From Ursus arctos (lineage: Eukaryota; Chordata; Mammalia; Carnivora; Ursidae), in contig NW_026622985.1 in NCBI RefSeq assembly GCF_023065955.2, positions 77,551,931-77,615,930 on the forward strand: DNA of 64,000 nt. The letters are read 5' to 3'. Of this stretch, positions 1 through 12,544 are shown piece after piece (the stretch's first letter is position 1; the number at the start of each line of letters is the position of its first letter). The position numbers were made by a program, and so were the translations under genes. The notes below the pieces were generated by a model. The model was not told the origin of the DNA. It did not search any database and worked only from the letters and a program-made list of their open reading frames with translations.

Positions 1-817
1 GATATGGAAAGTTCTATGATCCCTGCCCCTCTCTTTCAGCTATCGTGCTGAATCTAATGTGAACCTTTAGCCATCATTACTTTTATATATCCATAGTTCA
101 GAAATAGCAGAGGTGTATAAACCATGGCACTAGTAATTAAGCGAAGCTTGCAATATTATTTTGGTGAGACCACAGCTTTGGCAGATGTGTTCGATCTTTC
201 AAAATGAATTGATTTCCATATAACACAATACTTATGTCATCTTATTTTCCAGTGTGATGTCCAGTGTTTCAACTGCTGCTATTTCAATGAAAAATGAGTA
301 TATTATCTGCCCAAGAATTCATTTTCAAAGCAAGCAAACCTCACCTAGCTAAAACCAATCCCTTCATTTACCAGAAACCACCAGAGAATAAAACTAAAAA
401 AGGATAGAAGGGATGATTTGATATTTTGACATCCTACTTTACTCAAGATCCAAGATGACTAAAGATCTGACAGGAGATAAAACAGTTTTGAAAAGTTGGA
501 CAAGGTGACAAAATTGAATCAGATGATAACATTTATAGAAAGTAGCACCTTCTGTGAATGACCATTTATCAGAATGGATTGACTAAGTTTAGTGAGCATG
601 TTCAGAATATAAAACAATGAAAAAGTAGCAAATGCACAGAAAAAAATTCTTATGAAGAAAATTTGGGATAATTTTTGAAAATGTTTTTCAGTACACTATT
701 TCTTTTAGCATTTTGGGGAAGGAATGTATCAGGAACAGACATAAATATTGTCACTACTTAAACAACAGTGATTGAATTTTTTCCTTTTACTTGCCACAAT
801 CTGCAGATGTTAGAAAA
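1..817. other. Unassigned AT-rich sequence
   Basis: I see no gene and no repeat family that I recognise here. Reading frames are short and have no codon-like pattern. It may hold very old, decayed repeats that only a profile search would detect. Confidence 0.5.
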
Positions 818-819
818 TA

Positions 820-1301
820 CAGAAGTGCCCCCTTATCCATGGTTGTCTCTCCACTGTTGCCGTTTCCAGTAGTCAGCTGTGGTCCAGAAGCAGATGATCC
901 TCCGTCTGATATATCATCAGAAGGTCCACAGTAGCCCAAGGCTACCTCACGATGCCTATGTCACTCACCTCACTTCATCTCACCAGGTAGGCCTTCTATC
1001 ATCTCACCAGGTAGGCATTTTATCATCTCACATCATAGGAAGCAGGGCCAGTACAATAAGAGATTTTGAGAGAAAGACCACATTTACATAACTTTCATTA
1101 CTGTGTAGTTATAATTACTCTATTTTATTATTATTTATTGTCATTGTTGTTCTGACTGTGCCTAATTTATAAACTGAACTTTATTATGGGTATTATGCAT
1201 AGGAAAAAACATAGTATATGTTCGGTTTGGTACTATCTGCTTCTTCAGGCATCCACTGGGGGTCCTGGAACATATCCTCTGCAGTTAAGAGATGACCATT
1301 G
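820..1301. mobile_element. Tigger-type (TcMar) non-autonomous DNA transposon remnant
   Basis: The left end starts at 820 with a run resembling the 'cccccttatcc' terminal repeat of Tigger-type elements. The right end carries the complementary motif in decayed form ('catccactgggggtcctgg' at 1250-1268). A TA dinucleotide lies on each side (818-819 and 1302-1303), as expected for Tc1/mariner insertion. The interior matches what I remember of Tigger-derived elements, including the stretch at 1127-1220 with 'actgtgcctaatttataaac'. At about 480 bp it is far too short for a transposase and is an internally deleted copy. The small open frames inside it are chance. Confidence 0.6.
976..1030. repeat. 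24-nt tandem repeat, about 2.3 copies
   Basis: Two adjacent 24-nt units start at 976 and 1000 with 'catctcaccaggtaggc'. A partial third follows at 1024. The array lies inside the Tigger-type remnant. The family consensus I remember carries one such unit plus a related partial, so one unit may have duplicated locally. Confidence 0.7.
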
Positions 1302-3163
1302 TATATTTCATTTTGCATTTTACCTTGCAACTGGAAAAAATATAGCCATTTGTTCCAAGTTTATAAAACTTATGTCTTTAGTCAGTAAGTTCTGGTTATA
1401 TGTGCACGTATAACCTAACAGAGAACACACCCACACCCACAAATAATAAAACCTTAGTTAACTAGAATGTTTATATTTTTTAATAAAAGAACCCGCCCAA
1501 AAAATACTTAAAATTTTCTTTAGCAAATGATTTCTGTGTTGCTAAAGGGTGATTTCTCTAAATATCAGCTTCTACAATTCTAGGAATGTAAATATGTAAG
1601 TTGATTTGATTAAGTAGACTTTACAGTGACTGATCCCATTGTTTTACATGCTTCTTTCTTTCTTATAGTACAAGTCAGGAAAAAGAATACAATAAAATTT
1701 GCTAATCCCTGCCCAAATGAAATTAAGGAAATCAGGCCAGTTCTTCAAGAAATTTGTAATTTGCCCAGATAAAAAAAGAAAAACATGGACAGTAGAAAAA
1801 TTATATGGAAGCAGAAATGGTTTCACAAAAAAAATGTATGGTAGTTGAAAGTTATTCTTGGCTCTCTGGAACCCACTTTATTTTTCTTTATATGCTTTAC
1901 AGCCTTCTCTTTTTAATCGATAGAAATTGGGTTATTCATATTTTATTCTAAAACTGCTTTCAGTTGACTGTGATATTATGATAACAGAAGGTAAAACTCC
2001 TGAGTGTGTTGGCATTAATAAAAATGCCTCAAAAAGATTAAAGAGCTTCCAAAACCATCAGAATAAAACAACAACACTGATGGAATGAAAGAATATGATG
2101 AAAATTCAGGAACAGGGAGTCCTGACTCTGATCTCTTCAAATCACACTTAAATTATATCTGCTGTTAGGACAGATTCTATTAAGAAATAATCTTTATCAA
2201 GGTAGAAAGTGATATGATGTAGTTGTTAAATGCAATGAGAATTTAAAGAATAAATAAATCATATATTTGTGATGCATAGGAAAAATTTCGTAAGTACTTG
2301 GAATATAAAGGACGTTCAGTTGCGTCTTCACCTCGGAAAATCAGAATGATGCTACACTTGGCTTCTGAGTCCCTGAGACAGGAAGAGCTCTGTTCTCAGT
2401 CTGCTGCTCTGCAGAGTTTGACCTGAGGCGAAGGCCACACATACTGCCTCTTTTGAGCTTTTTAAGAAACTGTGAGATCTGTGGCCTACAGAAGGATCTT
2501 GAAGAAATGTTTTGAGTGGCTATGAAAGACTACAGAGATTAAAGAGAACAGTATCAGGAACTTTAACAAAAAGAAAGAGAAATGATGACATGACAAAGAA
2601 GGACATTTTTCAATAATCTCATGAATGACAAATTTCAAACCCCTTAGAGGAATCTTGTTGTGTAAATGGCCTCCACATCCTTTGCTATCAGTGGCAGGAG
2701 CCAGAGCCAATATAAAATATAGGGAAAACAGAGCACAAACATATAAATGGGCTTTGGTCTCAAAGGCTCTGTCAGCCTGAGTGGGCCTTCCAGATAATTT
2801 TGTGGTCTAATCAGCAAGCCGTTAAAATAGACTGGGCTCAGGGTTTATAAAAGGCCTGGCAAGTAAGTTTATAACTTCCACTCTCATCTTCTGAAGCTGG
2901 TCACCTTAGGGGCATTATTTATTATGGATTTTTTCCCCCTGGCATTGAGTTTTATGTCATTGGGTAAAGTCAAATGTCCACATATCATCCCTGGCTTAGC
3001 CAGGATGGTGTTAAGGAATTAAGGCAAAAGAATGTGGGTTCCCAACCAGGAGGCTCACTGTAGAACAAGAGGCATGGGACAATGGACAAGCAGTAGGAAT
3101 TCATTACATATAAAGTTAGTGCCCAACAAGGTACCAAAGGCTGTGTTCATGCATTTCAAGAGT

Positions 3164-3241
3164 AAAGAGAAGGAGAAGAGAAAGAGGAAAAGGGGTCAAG
3201 AGGAGGAGGTGGGGTGGGGGAAGAAGAGGAGGAGGTGAGAA
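3164..3241 (+). repeat. Polypurine (GA-rich) tract
   Basis: About 78 bases almost purely A and G on the plus strand, broken by a few pyrimidines near 3196-3215. It includes 'ggtggggtgggggaagaaga'. Such tracts are common low-complexity DNA and can form triplex-type structures. Open frames read through it only because it lacks stop codons. Confidence 0.75.
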
Positions 3242-6200
3242 TTGAGCTGTCAGAAGCAAGTTACAAGGGTGAGCCAAGCACAGATGTTGGGCAAACACTG
3301 TGTATGTGGGGAAGAGCATGTTTTCCTTAACAAAGAACATCAACTCAAATTGGGGGAGCAGGGCAAAAGCTTTCGTCTCCATGCAGTTAATAAAGCTATT
3401 CATTAAGATTTCCTGAGTAGGAAGTTGTATGATAAGTGCATGGAAAAGTCATGGATAATAGCTTCTCTGTGTGAATTGGGAACTTGGAGGTCAACAAGTT
3501 TAACCTCCTGTTAGATCCTATGTACCTATCCGAGATTAATCTTGCAGCTTAGTTATTGGAATGAAGAAAAACCTGTTATTTATTAATTTCTTAATGATTA
3601 ATTCACCAAAATGACTTAATCAAACAAAAGAAGACTCCTCCCTTGTGAAAGCCTCAGGTTTCATAAATTAGAAATATCATGGTAAAATGAGAAATATTTG
3701 ATCAAGTTCTGTGTCTGTCTAAATAATGAAGACCTCATTCACTATTCATTAGGTTGATTTTTTTTTATGAATTATCTTCATATAAAATTCGCATATCACA
3801 ACTCCAACCTAAATGATCATTCAGAGAAACCCTAACTCAACATAACATATGAATTAGTGGTGCTTTGGAAAGTATTGCTCACTAGGCTGGAGATGTGCTT
3901 CTGCAATGCAGATTAATTAAAGGAGAATATTGAAGCTGAACAAATCATGTGGCAGTGACACAAAAGGGAAAGTGGCAGACTTAATTCGCAGTGTTATTTA
4001 GAATACCATGGGAATAGAATTTAAATTCTGCTGTCAGACCTTAAACTTTATAAGAGAACATCATTTTGAAATTACCACCAAATCTAAGTTAAAACTTAGA
4101 TGAAAGTAGTTATATTGGGGGGAATTTTCTGAAGGATACTTAATGCATCCATTTGCTAGACTTCTACTCTCACCAGGGAATTGGCAAAACACACAAGGTC
4201 AGGTGCTGTCCTAGCATTGCTTAATGAGCTCCAACCTGCCACACCCCATTCCAAGTGCATCTGAGCCAAATACCACACATTCAAGTGCACACGCCAACAT
4301 CCACATTCTACAGGCACTGAATTGCTTTACTGATCGTACTCTGGTATGAGAACATGGGGAATTACATTAAGGGTTAGAGTGAATCTTGGTGCTGTAATTG
4401 TGCGAAAGCCACTGAAGTTGAACCGTGTATTACAGTCATGAAAGTTCTTGGGAAAAACTTCTTTATGACTTAGTATCATGAATATTTGTGCCTTTTCTAG
4501 TTAACGAATTTGCTTTCTGTTTTGGGCACTGTGATTTATATTGTCAATCCCCTTTCTCTGTCAGCATTGGCTAGGAGTAAGCTTTAGGTTTATTAGGGTT
4601 CTGCTCTTAGCAAATATAACGTTGCTACGGTGTGCATTAGTTCTTCATATAGGATCTCAGCCCATGCCTGTTCCCAGTGTAGCTCTTTTTGTCTATTTCC
4701 AGTGTTTGGCATCTTGCATCATTTTATCTTCATTAAACACTGTTATAAATCCACTTTTATCAAAAACATTTTTTAATTAAAATGGGAGATGGAAAGAAGT
4801 CAACTTTTCTAAAAGAAAATTTTTGTTTTTCAGCAACCAGTTACTTGAAGATAGAAGTTGGGAATAATGCTTAACACAATATCAGTATATCAGTATATAA
4901 CACTATCAATAGGAAACACTTTCAGAAAAGCAAAATATAAATAAAGTCAGTTGAGAGTTTTCCATTTCTACATAAAGAAACTAGCTACATAGAGAGCAGT
5001 TTCAGTCAACAAAGCACTTTTGAAATCTGATTTTTCCTCAATATAGTTAAGCTAGAAGTAAACCTATAGACTTTGTTAATATAAAGTTATACCTACTTTT
5101 AACACTTTAGATAAGATTTAATAAAAGTTCAAATCTTTTCTTCTACCCGAAACCCTGATCAAATCCATAAGAAGCTGTGGTTCTCTTCTCTTAGTTTTGA
5201 GTTCACACAGAGTGTGCTTTTCTTCTATCACCTGGCTTGATTTTAAAAGGTATTAGTTTATACAAGATACTGGTATATTAATGTTTGATGTCGTTGTGAC
5301 TATATCATGTGAATATAATGATTCTCAAATGATATTAGAGAAAACTTACGTTGACTCTAGTCCTTCTCTGGTTATGTGGATCATACTAATTTTCTAGTTT
5401 CATCAGAGCAATCTTAATTACATTCCCTAAAAGGAGTTAAAACATCTGTTTAACAGTATAATTTAAAAATGTATTTCAAGGAAAAAAGCATGAAGATAAT
5501 GAGGTATCACATTGTATCTGAGATTAATCAAAGAGATTTTGAAGATAAAGGAAGAAAATGTACTTTATTCTGATAATCCATCAACTAACCCTATCAGTCA
5601 GATAGTGTAGTAAATTGTCATTTGGTAGCATATCACCTCTCGGCTAGGAGTACACACCATTTATACATTTTATTAAACTAAAAGACATACTTAGATCTTG
5701 TCCATCTCATATAATGAAAGTATGTACTGTATATCTCTTGGACTTTGAACATAGTTTGACCTATGTGAAAAAGCCAATAAGAAACATCTTTCTATCTCAC
5801 ATAAGTGAACTGTGGCAGTAATTTCATGAATTTTTTTCCGAGGATAAATGGAAGATGTTTAGGAACTTATTAATTGTTCTCTTGCTAAGTCCATTAGTCC
5901 CAAGTGACATACAAAAATTTAAAACTTGTAGCTTTGCTAATTCTTTGCAAGAAACTTCTCATAGGTATAACCTTACTGAGGTTACTTTACTCACTGCATT
6001 CCCCACCCTTGATAAGAGTTAAATGATGGTATGACCCTATGAGATGATGTCTTCAAGACAAATTGTTTCTAAAATACCATTGTTACTATTCTGTGGCAGC
6101 TGTGACTTTCTAAAATTGCTTTTTCAAACTTGAAATACCCAGATTTAGAATCTGACCAGCAGCTGGTGCTAACCAAGATTACAAAAAATGAAAACAGCAG

Positions 6201-6278
6201 ACTCGTGCTCTAAGACCACGATTGAAACAGGTTGCATATACTGCAGAATCTGCCGGCACTGTAATCTGCACTTCAGGT

Positions 6279-6299
6279 CCCCCCCCCCCCTTTTTTTTT
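6279..6299. repeat. Homopolymer junction C12-T9
   Basis: A run of twelve C is followed directly by nine T. The exact length is likely polymorphic or uncertain in the assembly. Confidence 0.8.
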
Positions 6300-6468
6300 C
6301 TGGAATTTCACTTGCTCTTTGAAAGTACCAGTTTGTTTGTTTTGTTTTTTTCACTTGTTGAAATGTCTATCAATAATTATTTGATCAGTGGGTAAAATTT
6401 CTGTGAAAGATACACTAAAAAGTTTAGAGTTGACATAATATGAAAATTATAATAATAAATCCAGATGA

Positions 6469-6650
6469 GGGGGCACCTGGGTGGCTCAGTCAATTGAGTG
6501 TCTGCCTTTGGCTCAGGCCATGATCCCAGGTCCTGGGATTGAGCCCCGCATTGGGCTCTCTTCTCCCTCTCCCGCTCCCCCTGCCTGTGCTCTCTCTCTC
6601 TGTCAAATAAATAAATAAAATCTTAAAAAAATAAATCTTTAAAATAAATA
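6469..6650 (+). mobile_element. SINEC (carnivore tRNA-derived SINE)
   Basis: The head 'ggcacctgggtggctcagt' is the tRNA-derived part carrying the A-box-like Pol III promoter. It is followed by the B-box-like region ('gggattgagcccc'), a CT-rich body and an A-rich tail with 'aataaa' units. Imperfect flanking duplications ('aaatccagatg' and 'aaatccaaatg') bound it. It is moderately diverged. Confidence 0.9.
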
Positions 6651-6953
6651 AAAATCCAAATGTGTTAAGATTTCATATTGAAATAACATTATAAACAATT
6701 AATATTAGAATATTATGACAAGTGAGAAGAAATAAAATGCATCTATAAAAATAATATAAAGCAATCAAATAAGAAGAGGAACATAATTCAAGCAATAGAT
6801 CTTAAAAATCAGTGAAATATGGTAAAAGAAAGGAAAAAAGAAGTCGAGTTCTGGAATGTAGCAGAAGTTGGCAGCTTATCACAACCCTTAAAATGCCCCA
6901 GTTTCCCAAAGTCATACTGGTAAGGTGAACAAATTCTTAGAATTCCAGTAGTA

Positions 6954-7443
6954 CTGTGTTAGTTTCATGTGGCTGCTGGGACAAAATACCCAAACTCGGT
7001 GGCTTAAAATGATAGAAATTCATTATTTCACAGTTCTGGAGGCCAGAAATGTGAATCCGGTATCACCAGGCTGAAGTCAAGATGTCAGCAGAGCCATGCA
7101 CCCTCTGGAGGCTCTAGGACAATCCGTTCCTTGCTTTTTCCAGCTTCTGGTGTTTGATGGCATTCCTTGGCTAATGGCCACATCACTCTACCTCTGCTCT
7201 GTCTCCACATGTCTTCACATCTTCTTCTGTTCTTACGTCTTTGTGAACTGTTTTGCTTTTCTCTTATAAAAGACACTTGTGATGGCATTTAGGGCACAAA
7301 TTGATAATCAGAGTAGTCTCCCTATCACAAAAGCCTTAACTTAATCACATTTGCAAACATCCTTTTTCCAAATAAGGTAGCATTTACCCGTTCCAGGGCT
7401 TAGGATGTCATATCTTCAAGGGGCCATTTTCAGCCTGCCATGA
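6954..7443 (-). mobile_element. MLT1-type LTR (ERVL-MaLR), antisense
   Basis: The plus strand starts with the reversed LTR end ('gtgttagtttcatgtggctg'). It then runs through 'ggtggcttaaaatgatag' and 'cacagttctggaggccag' and ends near 'tttcagcctgccatgac'. The order of these motifs matches the remembered MLT1 consensus in reverse. No internal retroviral coding sequence adjoins it, so it is probably a solo LTR. The open frame at 7085-7288 is part of the LTR and not a gene. Confidence 0.8.
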
Positions 7444-7869
7444 CTATGAAATTTGAAAAGAACCAAAGTTATGTATCTTTTTAGAAGAAGAATAAGAAAT
7501 GATTGCTGGGGAGAAACTGCTGAAATGCTGAAAGTGAACAGGTCTTAAAAAAGTGAAGTTCAATGACTACATACTGGATTAAGGAAATGTCCCACAGCCT
7601 AAAGTCCTCAGTATTACCTTACCTCTCTGAACCCGATGGCATAAATCCTCGTACATGAGGCATTTGACAAGTACCTTAGAAGAGAGAGCAGGGCCTGGGC
7701 TTTTTATAAGTGATTACATTCCAACTTTTTAAGCTCTTTCCACCTCTGGCCCTGCCTCTCACCCCACCATTCCATCAAGCTACAGAAGGATATAAAGGAT
7801 ACAAATCTTTTGGCCTCAATCTAAGAGGAAAAAACAAACTGTTCTAAATGCAGTGAAAAGAGATTCAAG

Positions 7870-8131
7870 AAGGAAGGGAAGAATGAAGGGGGCGGGTAAA
7901 CAGAAGGGGGAATGAACCATGAGAGACTATGGACTCTGGGAAACAAATTGAGGGCTTTAGAGGGGAAGGGGGTGGGGGCCTGGGATAGGCCAGTGATGGG
8001 TATTAAGGAGGGCACATATTGCATGGTGCACTGGGTGTTATATGCAAATAATGAATCAAGGAACACTACATCAAAAACTAAGGATATACTGTATGGTGAC
8101 TAACATAACATAATAAAAAATTATTAAAAAA
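7870..8131 (+). mobile_element. 5'-truncated carnivore L1, 3' end only
   Basis: About 260 bp of the carnivore L1 3' UTR, including 'gcatggtgcactgggtgtta' and 'gtatggtgactaacataac', then a short A/T tail. Target-site duplications 'agattcaag' lie at 7861-7869 and 8132-8140. Severe 5' truncation is typical of L1 retroposition. The same 3' end recurs at 22.06-22.38 kb and reversed at 25.56-25.81 kb. Confidence 0.9.
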
Positions 8132-8169
8132 AGATTCAAGATTCACCCATGTTTTATCAGATTTAATAG

Positions 8170-8640
8170 AATGGCCCAAATATTAGCAAGTTAAAATAAA
8201 ATACCATTGCAAATGTTGTAATAAAGGAAGGAAGAAGAGGAGGGAGGGTGGGAGGGAGGAGGTAGTGAAAACAATAAATAGTACCTGCTAGTGGGAGAAG
8301 AACTGTTATTAAAGATGAAGTTTCACAGGTTGGGTCAAAAAATTAGATTCAACTGCTATTTACAAGATACTAATTTAAAGAAATCTAAATAAAATGACAC
8401 AAAAATAAAGCTAAATAAATAGGCCAATACATATTAAGTATACAATAACCAGCAATCTGTTTATATTTCAGCGATAAACAATTAGAAAATACAACGGAGA
8501 TAAGCCATTCTTGTTAGCAATAACAATATAAAATGACTAGGAATAAGTTTAATAACAATTGTGTAAGAGATATCTGTAAAGTATACATAAAGTAATATTA
8601 ACATATACTGAAAGCATTTACCAGTAGCTAATAAAATGTT
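8170..8640 (+). mobile_element. Old L1/HAL1-type fragment
   Basis: Decayed L1 ORF2-like nucleotide sequence, for example 'aaacaattagaaaatacaac' near 8475 followed by 'aggaataagtttaataaca'. These correspond to a familiar stretch of mammalian L1. It contains many indels and stops. A purine-rich run at 8226-8265 lies inside it. Confidence 0.5.
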
Positions 8641-9044
8641 AAACATTGCTTTTGACTAAGGATGGTATGGTGAGAAAAGACATTTTTTCATGTCTACCCT
8701 TTCCATTGGAGAAATTCTGGTTTGTTTGAAAAGATCAATAAACCTCCAGCTGGAGAGTGGTGAATTATTACAATATTGTAGATAAACCCAAGGAAATGAG
8801 CTAAGAAAGAAAATCACGTAAATTGGGGTGTAAAAAAGTTCATATTTATCTAAGACCAAAATATATTTTGTGACCAAGTTGTAAAATATTGTTTTGTTAA
8901 TTCTGAGAAAGACAGTTTAGTTTATAAAGCATTATCTGAGTTCAGTCCAATTAACTTTTGTTTTATAAGTTTACAACCTGATAATCAAGAAACTATCATA
9001 AGGTATCTGAATATTCAGTAAGGCATTGAAAAGGTTTATTTTTG

Positions 9045-9257
9045 TTTGTTTGTTTTAAAGATTTATTTATTTATTTGAGAAAGAGAAAGAGGAAATGTGA
9101 GTGGTGGGGAGGGGCAGAAGGAGAGGGAGAGAGAATCTTCAAGTTGACTCCCTGCTAAGCTTGGAGCCCAATGCCGGTCTCCATCCGAAGACCCTGAGAC
9201 CACGATGTGAGCCAAAATCAAGTCAGCTGCTTAACTGACTGAGCCACCCAGGTACTC
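9045..9257 (-). mobile_element. SINEC, older copy, antisense
   Basis: It reads from an A/T-rich tail ('aaagatttatttatttattt') through a purine-rich body to the reversed head 'gactgagccacccaggtac'. Near-identical duplications 'aaaggtttatttttg' (before) and 'aaaggttatttttg' (after) flank it. The body is diverged compared with the copies near 12.3 and 27.4 kb. Confidence 0.9.
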
Positions 9258-9831
9258 TGAAAGGTTATTTTTGTATCTTAATGAACACAGTGGAGAACTG
9301 TTAAGCAGTCTGGCATGTGAATTTTTAGATACATATGTTTTAATGACCATACCAGAAAGAAATTTGATTATTTGGTGTTAAGCTGGAGTAAAGTCTCTTA
9401 GGGCAGTGTGAAGAAGTCTATTCTTCAAAATTTTACTATTCCACTCAAATAAATATGTAGAAGTCTTTTTAAAAATATATATCAGAAATACCATCTCATA
9501 ATCTTCATCAAACATAATCTTTGATCAAATACAATCTTTGGTCCAATAATTATTTGGAAATTAAAATATGATATGAAGTATATTTATTCTTGTATTTAAG
9601 CCAACATTTAGTATAATGGGAAACTTAGCCAAGTTAGCATTGCCCATACAGTGAGTTTAACCATAAGTGTTGGTGTAGAGGATTCTCCAGACTTTCTTAA
9701 ATGAGTGGTTATCCAATTTAATCACTTAGAGGTATGTATGTCATAGAATTCCCGTGTGTACCATAATAGGCAGCACAACACAGCTATAAGAAAAAAAGGG
9801 CATGAAATTATAGAGAAGAAAGATTTTATTT

Positions 9832-10005
9832 TATTTTTTAATTTAATTTTTAAGTTTTTATTGACTTATTTGATGTATAACATTGTATAAACTTAAGATG
9901 TACATGTTAATTTGCTACATTTATATATTGTAATATGATTTCCTTTGCAGCAATAAATAGCACCTCTATCCCATTACCTATTACCTGTCACCTCTTAGAA
10001 GAAAA
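9832..10005 (-). mobile_element. Old L1M 3' UTR fragment, antisense
   Basis: The order 'tattgacttatttgatgtat', 'cattgtataaac' and 'gtaatatgatttcc', ending near 'acctgtcacc', matches in reverse the end of old mammalian L1 3' UTRs. It is heavily diverged. Confidence 0.5.
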
Positions 10006-10214
10006 TTTTAGATGGAAGATAGGAAGGCACCATCAACAAGCTTTACCAATACCGTTGTTTGCCTTCTTCTGGTAATTTGAATACCATTGTTTAAAAGATA
10101 TTAGCTAAGATTTCATTCATTTGGACTGGGCAGTTGCTAGAATCAAACAATATTTGCAAATACCTGTATCTCACTAACATTTATAATACATAAGTTCACA
10201 ACAGAATAATTTTG

Positions 10215-11155
10215 ATGTAATATTTGCAATATAGTATTCATAATCATTTGTAACTCATCTGACAAAAGATTTATATCCAGAATATATAAAGAGCTGTTCC
10301 ACTTCAATAAAAAGCAACAAACTATGCAAAAAATGAGCCTATTATTTGAAAAGACACTTAACAAAAGAACATATAGAATAGGATATAAGCATATCAGTTT
10401 ATGTTCAACATCATTAGTAATAAGGTAATTGCATATTAAAACCTCAATGAAAAAGAAAAGTCAAACTCTTTGGAAAGATTTAATTTAAAAAAAAAACAAC
10501 AATACCAAGTGTTGATGAAGGTGAGGAACAAGTAGAAATTTTATGCATTTCTATTAAAAATGTAAAATGATATAACTATTTTGGAAGTTTGATAGTTCCT
10601 TATATAGTTAAACATATACTTACTGTATGACCCAGTCATTCTACACCTAGATTTTTAACCAAGAGATATTAAAACCTGTAAACCCACAATCTTGTATGGG
10701 ACTGTCCATAACATGTATATCCATTATAGCCCCAAACTAGAAACAACCGTGATGAACAGCACCGACTGAATGGATAGTTATACAGTGAGATTTATATAAT
10801 GGGAACTCGTTAGCAATAAAAATAAACTGCCGATATACATAGCAACATGGTATAATATCAAAAACATTATGCTGAGCAAAGTAAGCCAGGCACAAAAGAG
10901 TACATACTGTATTCTTTCATTTATGTAAAACTAGAGAAGAAAAATTTAAAATGTCAGAAATCAGATTAGTAGTTGCTCAGGTCTAGGAGTTGGAGTGTTG
11001 CCTGAAAGAGGACACAAGTGAACATTTTGGGGTGATGAAAATGTTTTATATCTTTCTTGTGGTTTTAGTTACGTCTGGTTTTAAATTTGTCAAAACTCAT
11101 TGAAACACACCTAAAATGTATTTTATTGTATGCAAAATATGCACAAAGTTGATTG
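10215..11155 (+). mobile_element. Old L1 (L1M-type) ORF2 end and 3' UTR
   Basis: It starts with decayed ORF2 sequence ('atatccagaatatataaaga') and continues through 'tatgacccagtcattctac' and 'gaatggatagttatacagtg'. It ends near 11150 with 'acacctaaaatgtat'. Many substitutions and indels mark it as ancient and non-coding. A second old L1 copy starts almost directly after it. Confidence 0.7.
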
Positions 11156-11164
11156 ATATAAAAC

Positions 11165-12326
11165 ACCTTTTATAATAGCATCAGAAACAGAATATACTTA
11201 GGGATAAATTTAACACAAGATTTACAAGATCTCTGCACTGAACCCTTGAAAACATTGCTGAAATTTAAGAAGAGCAAAATAAATGGGAAAAATACCATGC
11301 TAATGTTTTAGAAGACTCAGTATTGTTAAGGTTTAGGGGGTTTGTTTTTGTTTTTTTCAAATTGATCTATAGAGTCAGTGTAATCCAAAACAAAGACCAA
11401 CGTGATTTTTGGTAGAAATTGACAAGCGGGGGTTAAAATTCAGTGGGAATGTAAAAAAAAATAGAATAGCCAAATAATAATAATAAAAAAAAGAGTGTAG
11501 GAGAACTTGTACTACCTGTTTTCAAGATGTACTATACAGCTGCAATAATTGAGACAGTGTGATATTAGCCAAAAAGAAACAGAACAATGAAAATAATTTG
11601 AATTTAGGAATAGACCCATGTGTAATATAATAAACTGATTAATAGGGAAAACAGCAGTCCTGGATACAAATCAAAAAATGGTGTTGAAACCACCAGGTAT
11701 TCATATGGGAGTAAAATGCATCTTGTTTTTCTTTCCCACATCATACATAAATTTTAATTTGGGAAAACTGTAGATGTAAAGCTAAAACTAAATCTATAAA
11801 GCTTCTACCAGAAAATGCAGGAGAATATCTTTGAGATTTTGTGTCAGGCAAACTTTTTTTTTCTTTAGATAACATACATAAAGAACTAAGCATAAAAGAA
11901 ATCATTGATAAATTAGACTTTATCAGAATTAAAAACTTCTCATCAAAAGTCACAGTTTAGAAAATGAATAGGAAAGCCATATTGAGAAACGATTTTGCTG
12001 TAGATGTATCTGACAAAGGACTTGTACTCCTCTAATATAAGGGACTTTTCCCCTATATTAAAGAAATGATATAATGTAAAATAATATAATCATAATGTAA
12101 TGTAATATTAAAGAAATGGTCCAATTTAAAAATGGGCAAAATACATGAACAGATATGTCACATGAGTGACAAATATGCACATGAAAAAGTGTTCAACATT
12201 AGTCATCAGGTAAAATGCAAATTAAAATCAGAATGAGGTACCTTTATACTGCCCCAAGAATGTCTAAAACTTAAAAAAGGTAGGCAATGCCAAATGTCAG
12301 CGTGGACATGAAATAACCAAAGTTCT
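11165..12326 (+). mobile_element. Old L1 (L1M-type), 5' part of a SINE-split copy
   Basis: Decayed ORF2-like sequence in the expected order: 'aggaatagacccatgtgtaa', 'ttagactttatcagaatt' and 'acatgaacagatatgtca'. It stops at the SINE inserted at 12327 and resumes at 12545. All reading frames are broken. Confidence 0.7.
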
Positions 12327-12527
12327 TTTTTTTTTTTTAAAGATTTTATTTATTTATTTGATGGAGAGAGAGACAGCCAGCGAGAGAGGGAACACAAGCA
12401 GGGGGAATGGGAGAGGAAGAAGCAGGCTGCCAGCGGAGGAGCCTGATGTGGGACTCGATCCCAGAACGCCGGGATCACGCCTAGAGCAGAAGGCAGACGC
12501 TTAACGACTGAGCCACCCAGGCGCCCC
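12327..12527 (-). mobile_element. SINEC, young copy inserted in an old L1
   Basis: A full antisense copy: a T-rich start (reversed A tail), 'gacagccagcgagagaggga', then the reversed B-box ('gggactcgatccc') and head ('gagccacccaggcgcccc'). A perfect 17-nt target-site duplication, 'gaaataaccaaagttct', lies at 12310-12326 and 12528-12544. This proves that it landed inside the older L1. Confidence 0.97.
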
Positions 12528-12544
12528 GAAATAACCAAAGTTCT

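Larger units (their letters stand above)
1304..6468. other. Long unassigned stretch without recognisable genes
   Basis: About 5 kb with no frame that looks coding and no transposon I can name with confidence. It contains a purine-rich tract near 3.2 kb and a C-run/T-run junction near 6.28 kb, listed separately. The stretch 2320-2900 is a little richer in GC and includes 'tttataaaagg' at 2845, but no conserved promoter layout or following reading frame supports a gene. Confidence 0.45.

Noticed and set aside
2840..2870. TATA-like 'tttataaaagg' as a promoter
   Set aside because: There is no downstream exon, initiator context or GC-rich core, and such strings are expected by chance in AT-rich DNA.
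3749..3812. Possible small mariner-type palindrome ('ttaggttg' ... 'ccaacctaa')
   Set aside because: Only 8-9 bp of terminal inverted repeat, no flanking TA duplication, and no internal similarity.
6471..6560. tRNA gene suggested by A-box and B-box-like motifs
   Set aside because: It is the tRNA-derived head of a SINEC. It cannot form an intact cloverleaf and carries a SINE body and tail. The same applies to the other SINE heads.
7821..8103. Similar frames at 7.9, 22.1 and 25.7 kb that looked like a small gene family
   Set aside because: They are translations of the same L1 3' UTR on either strand.
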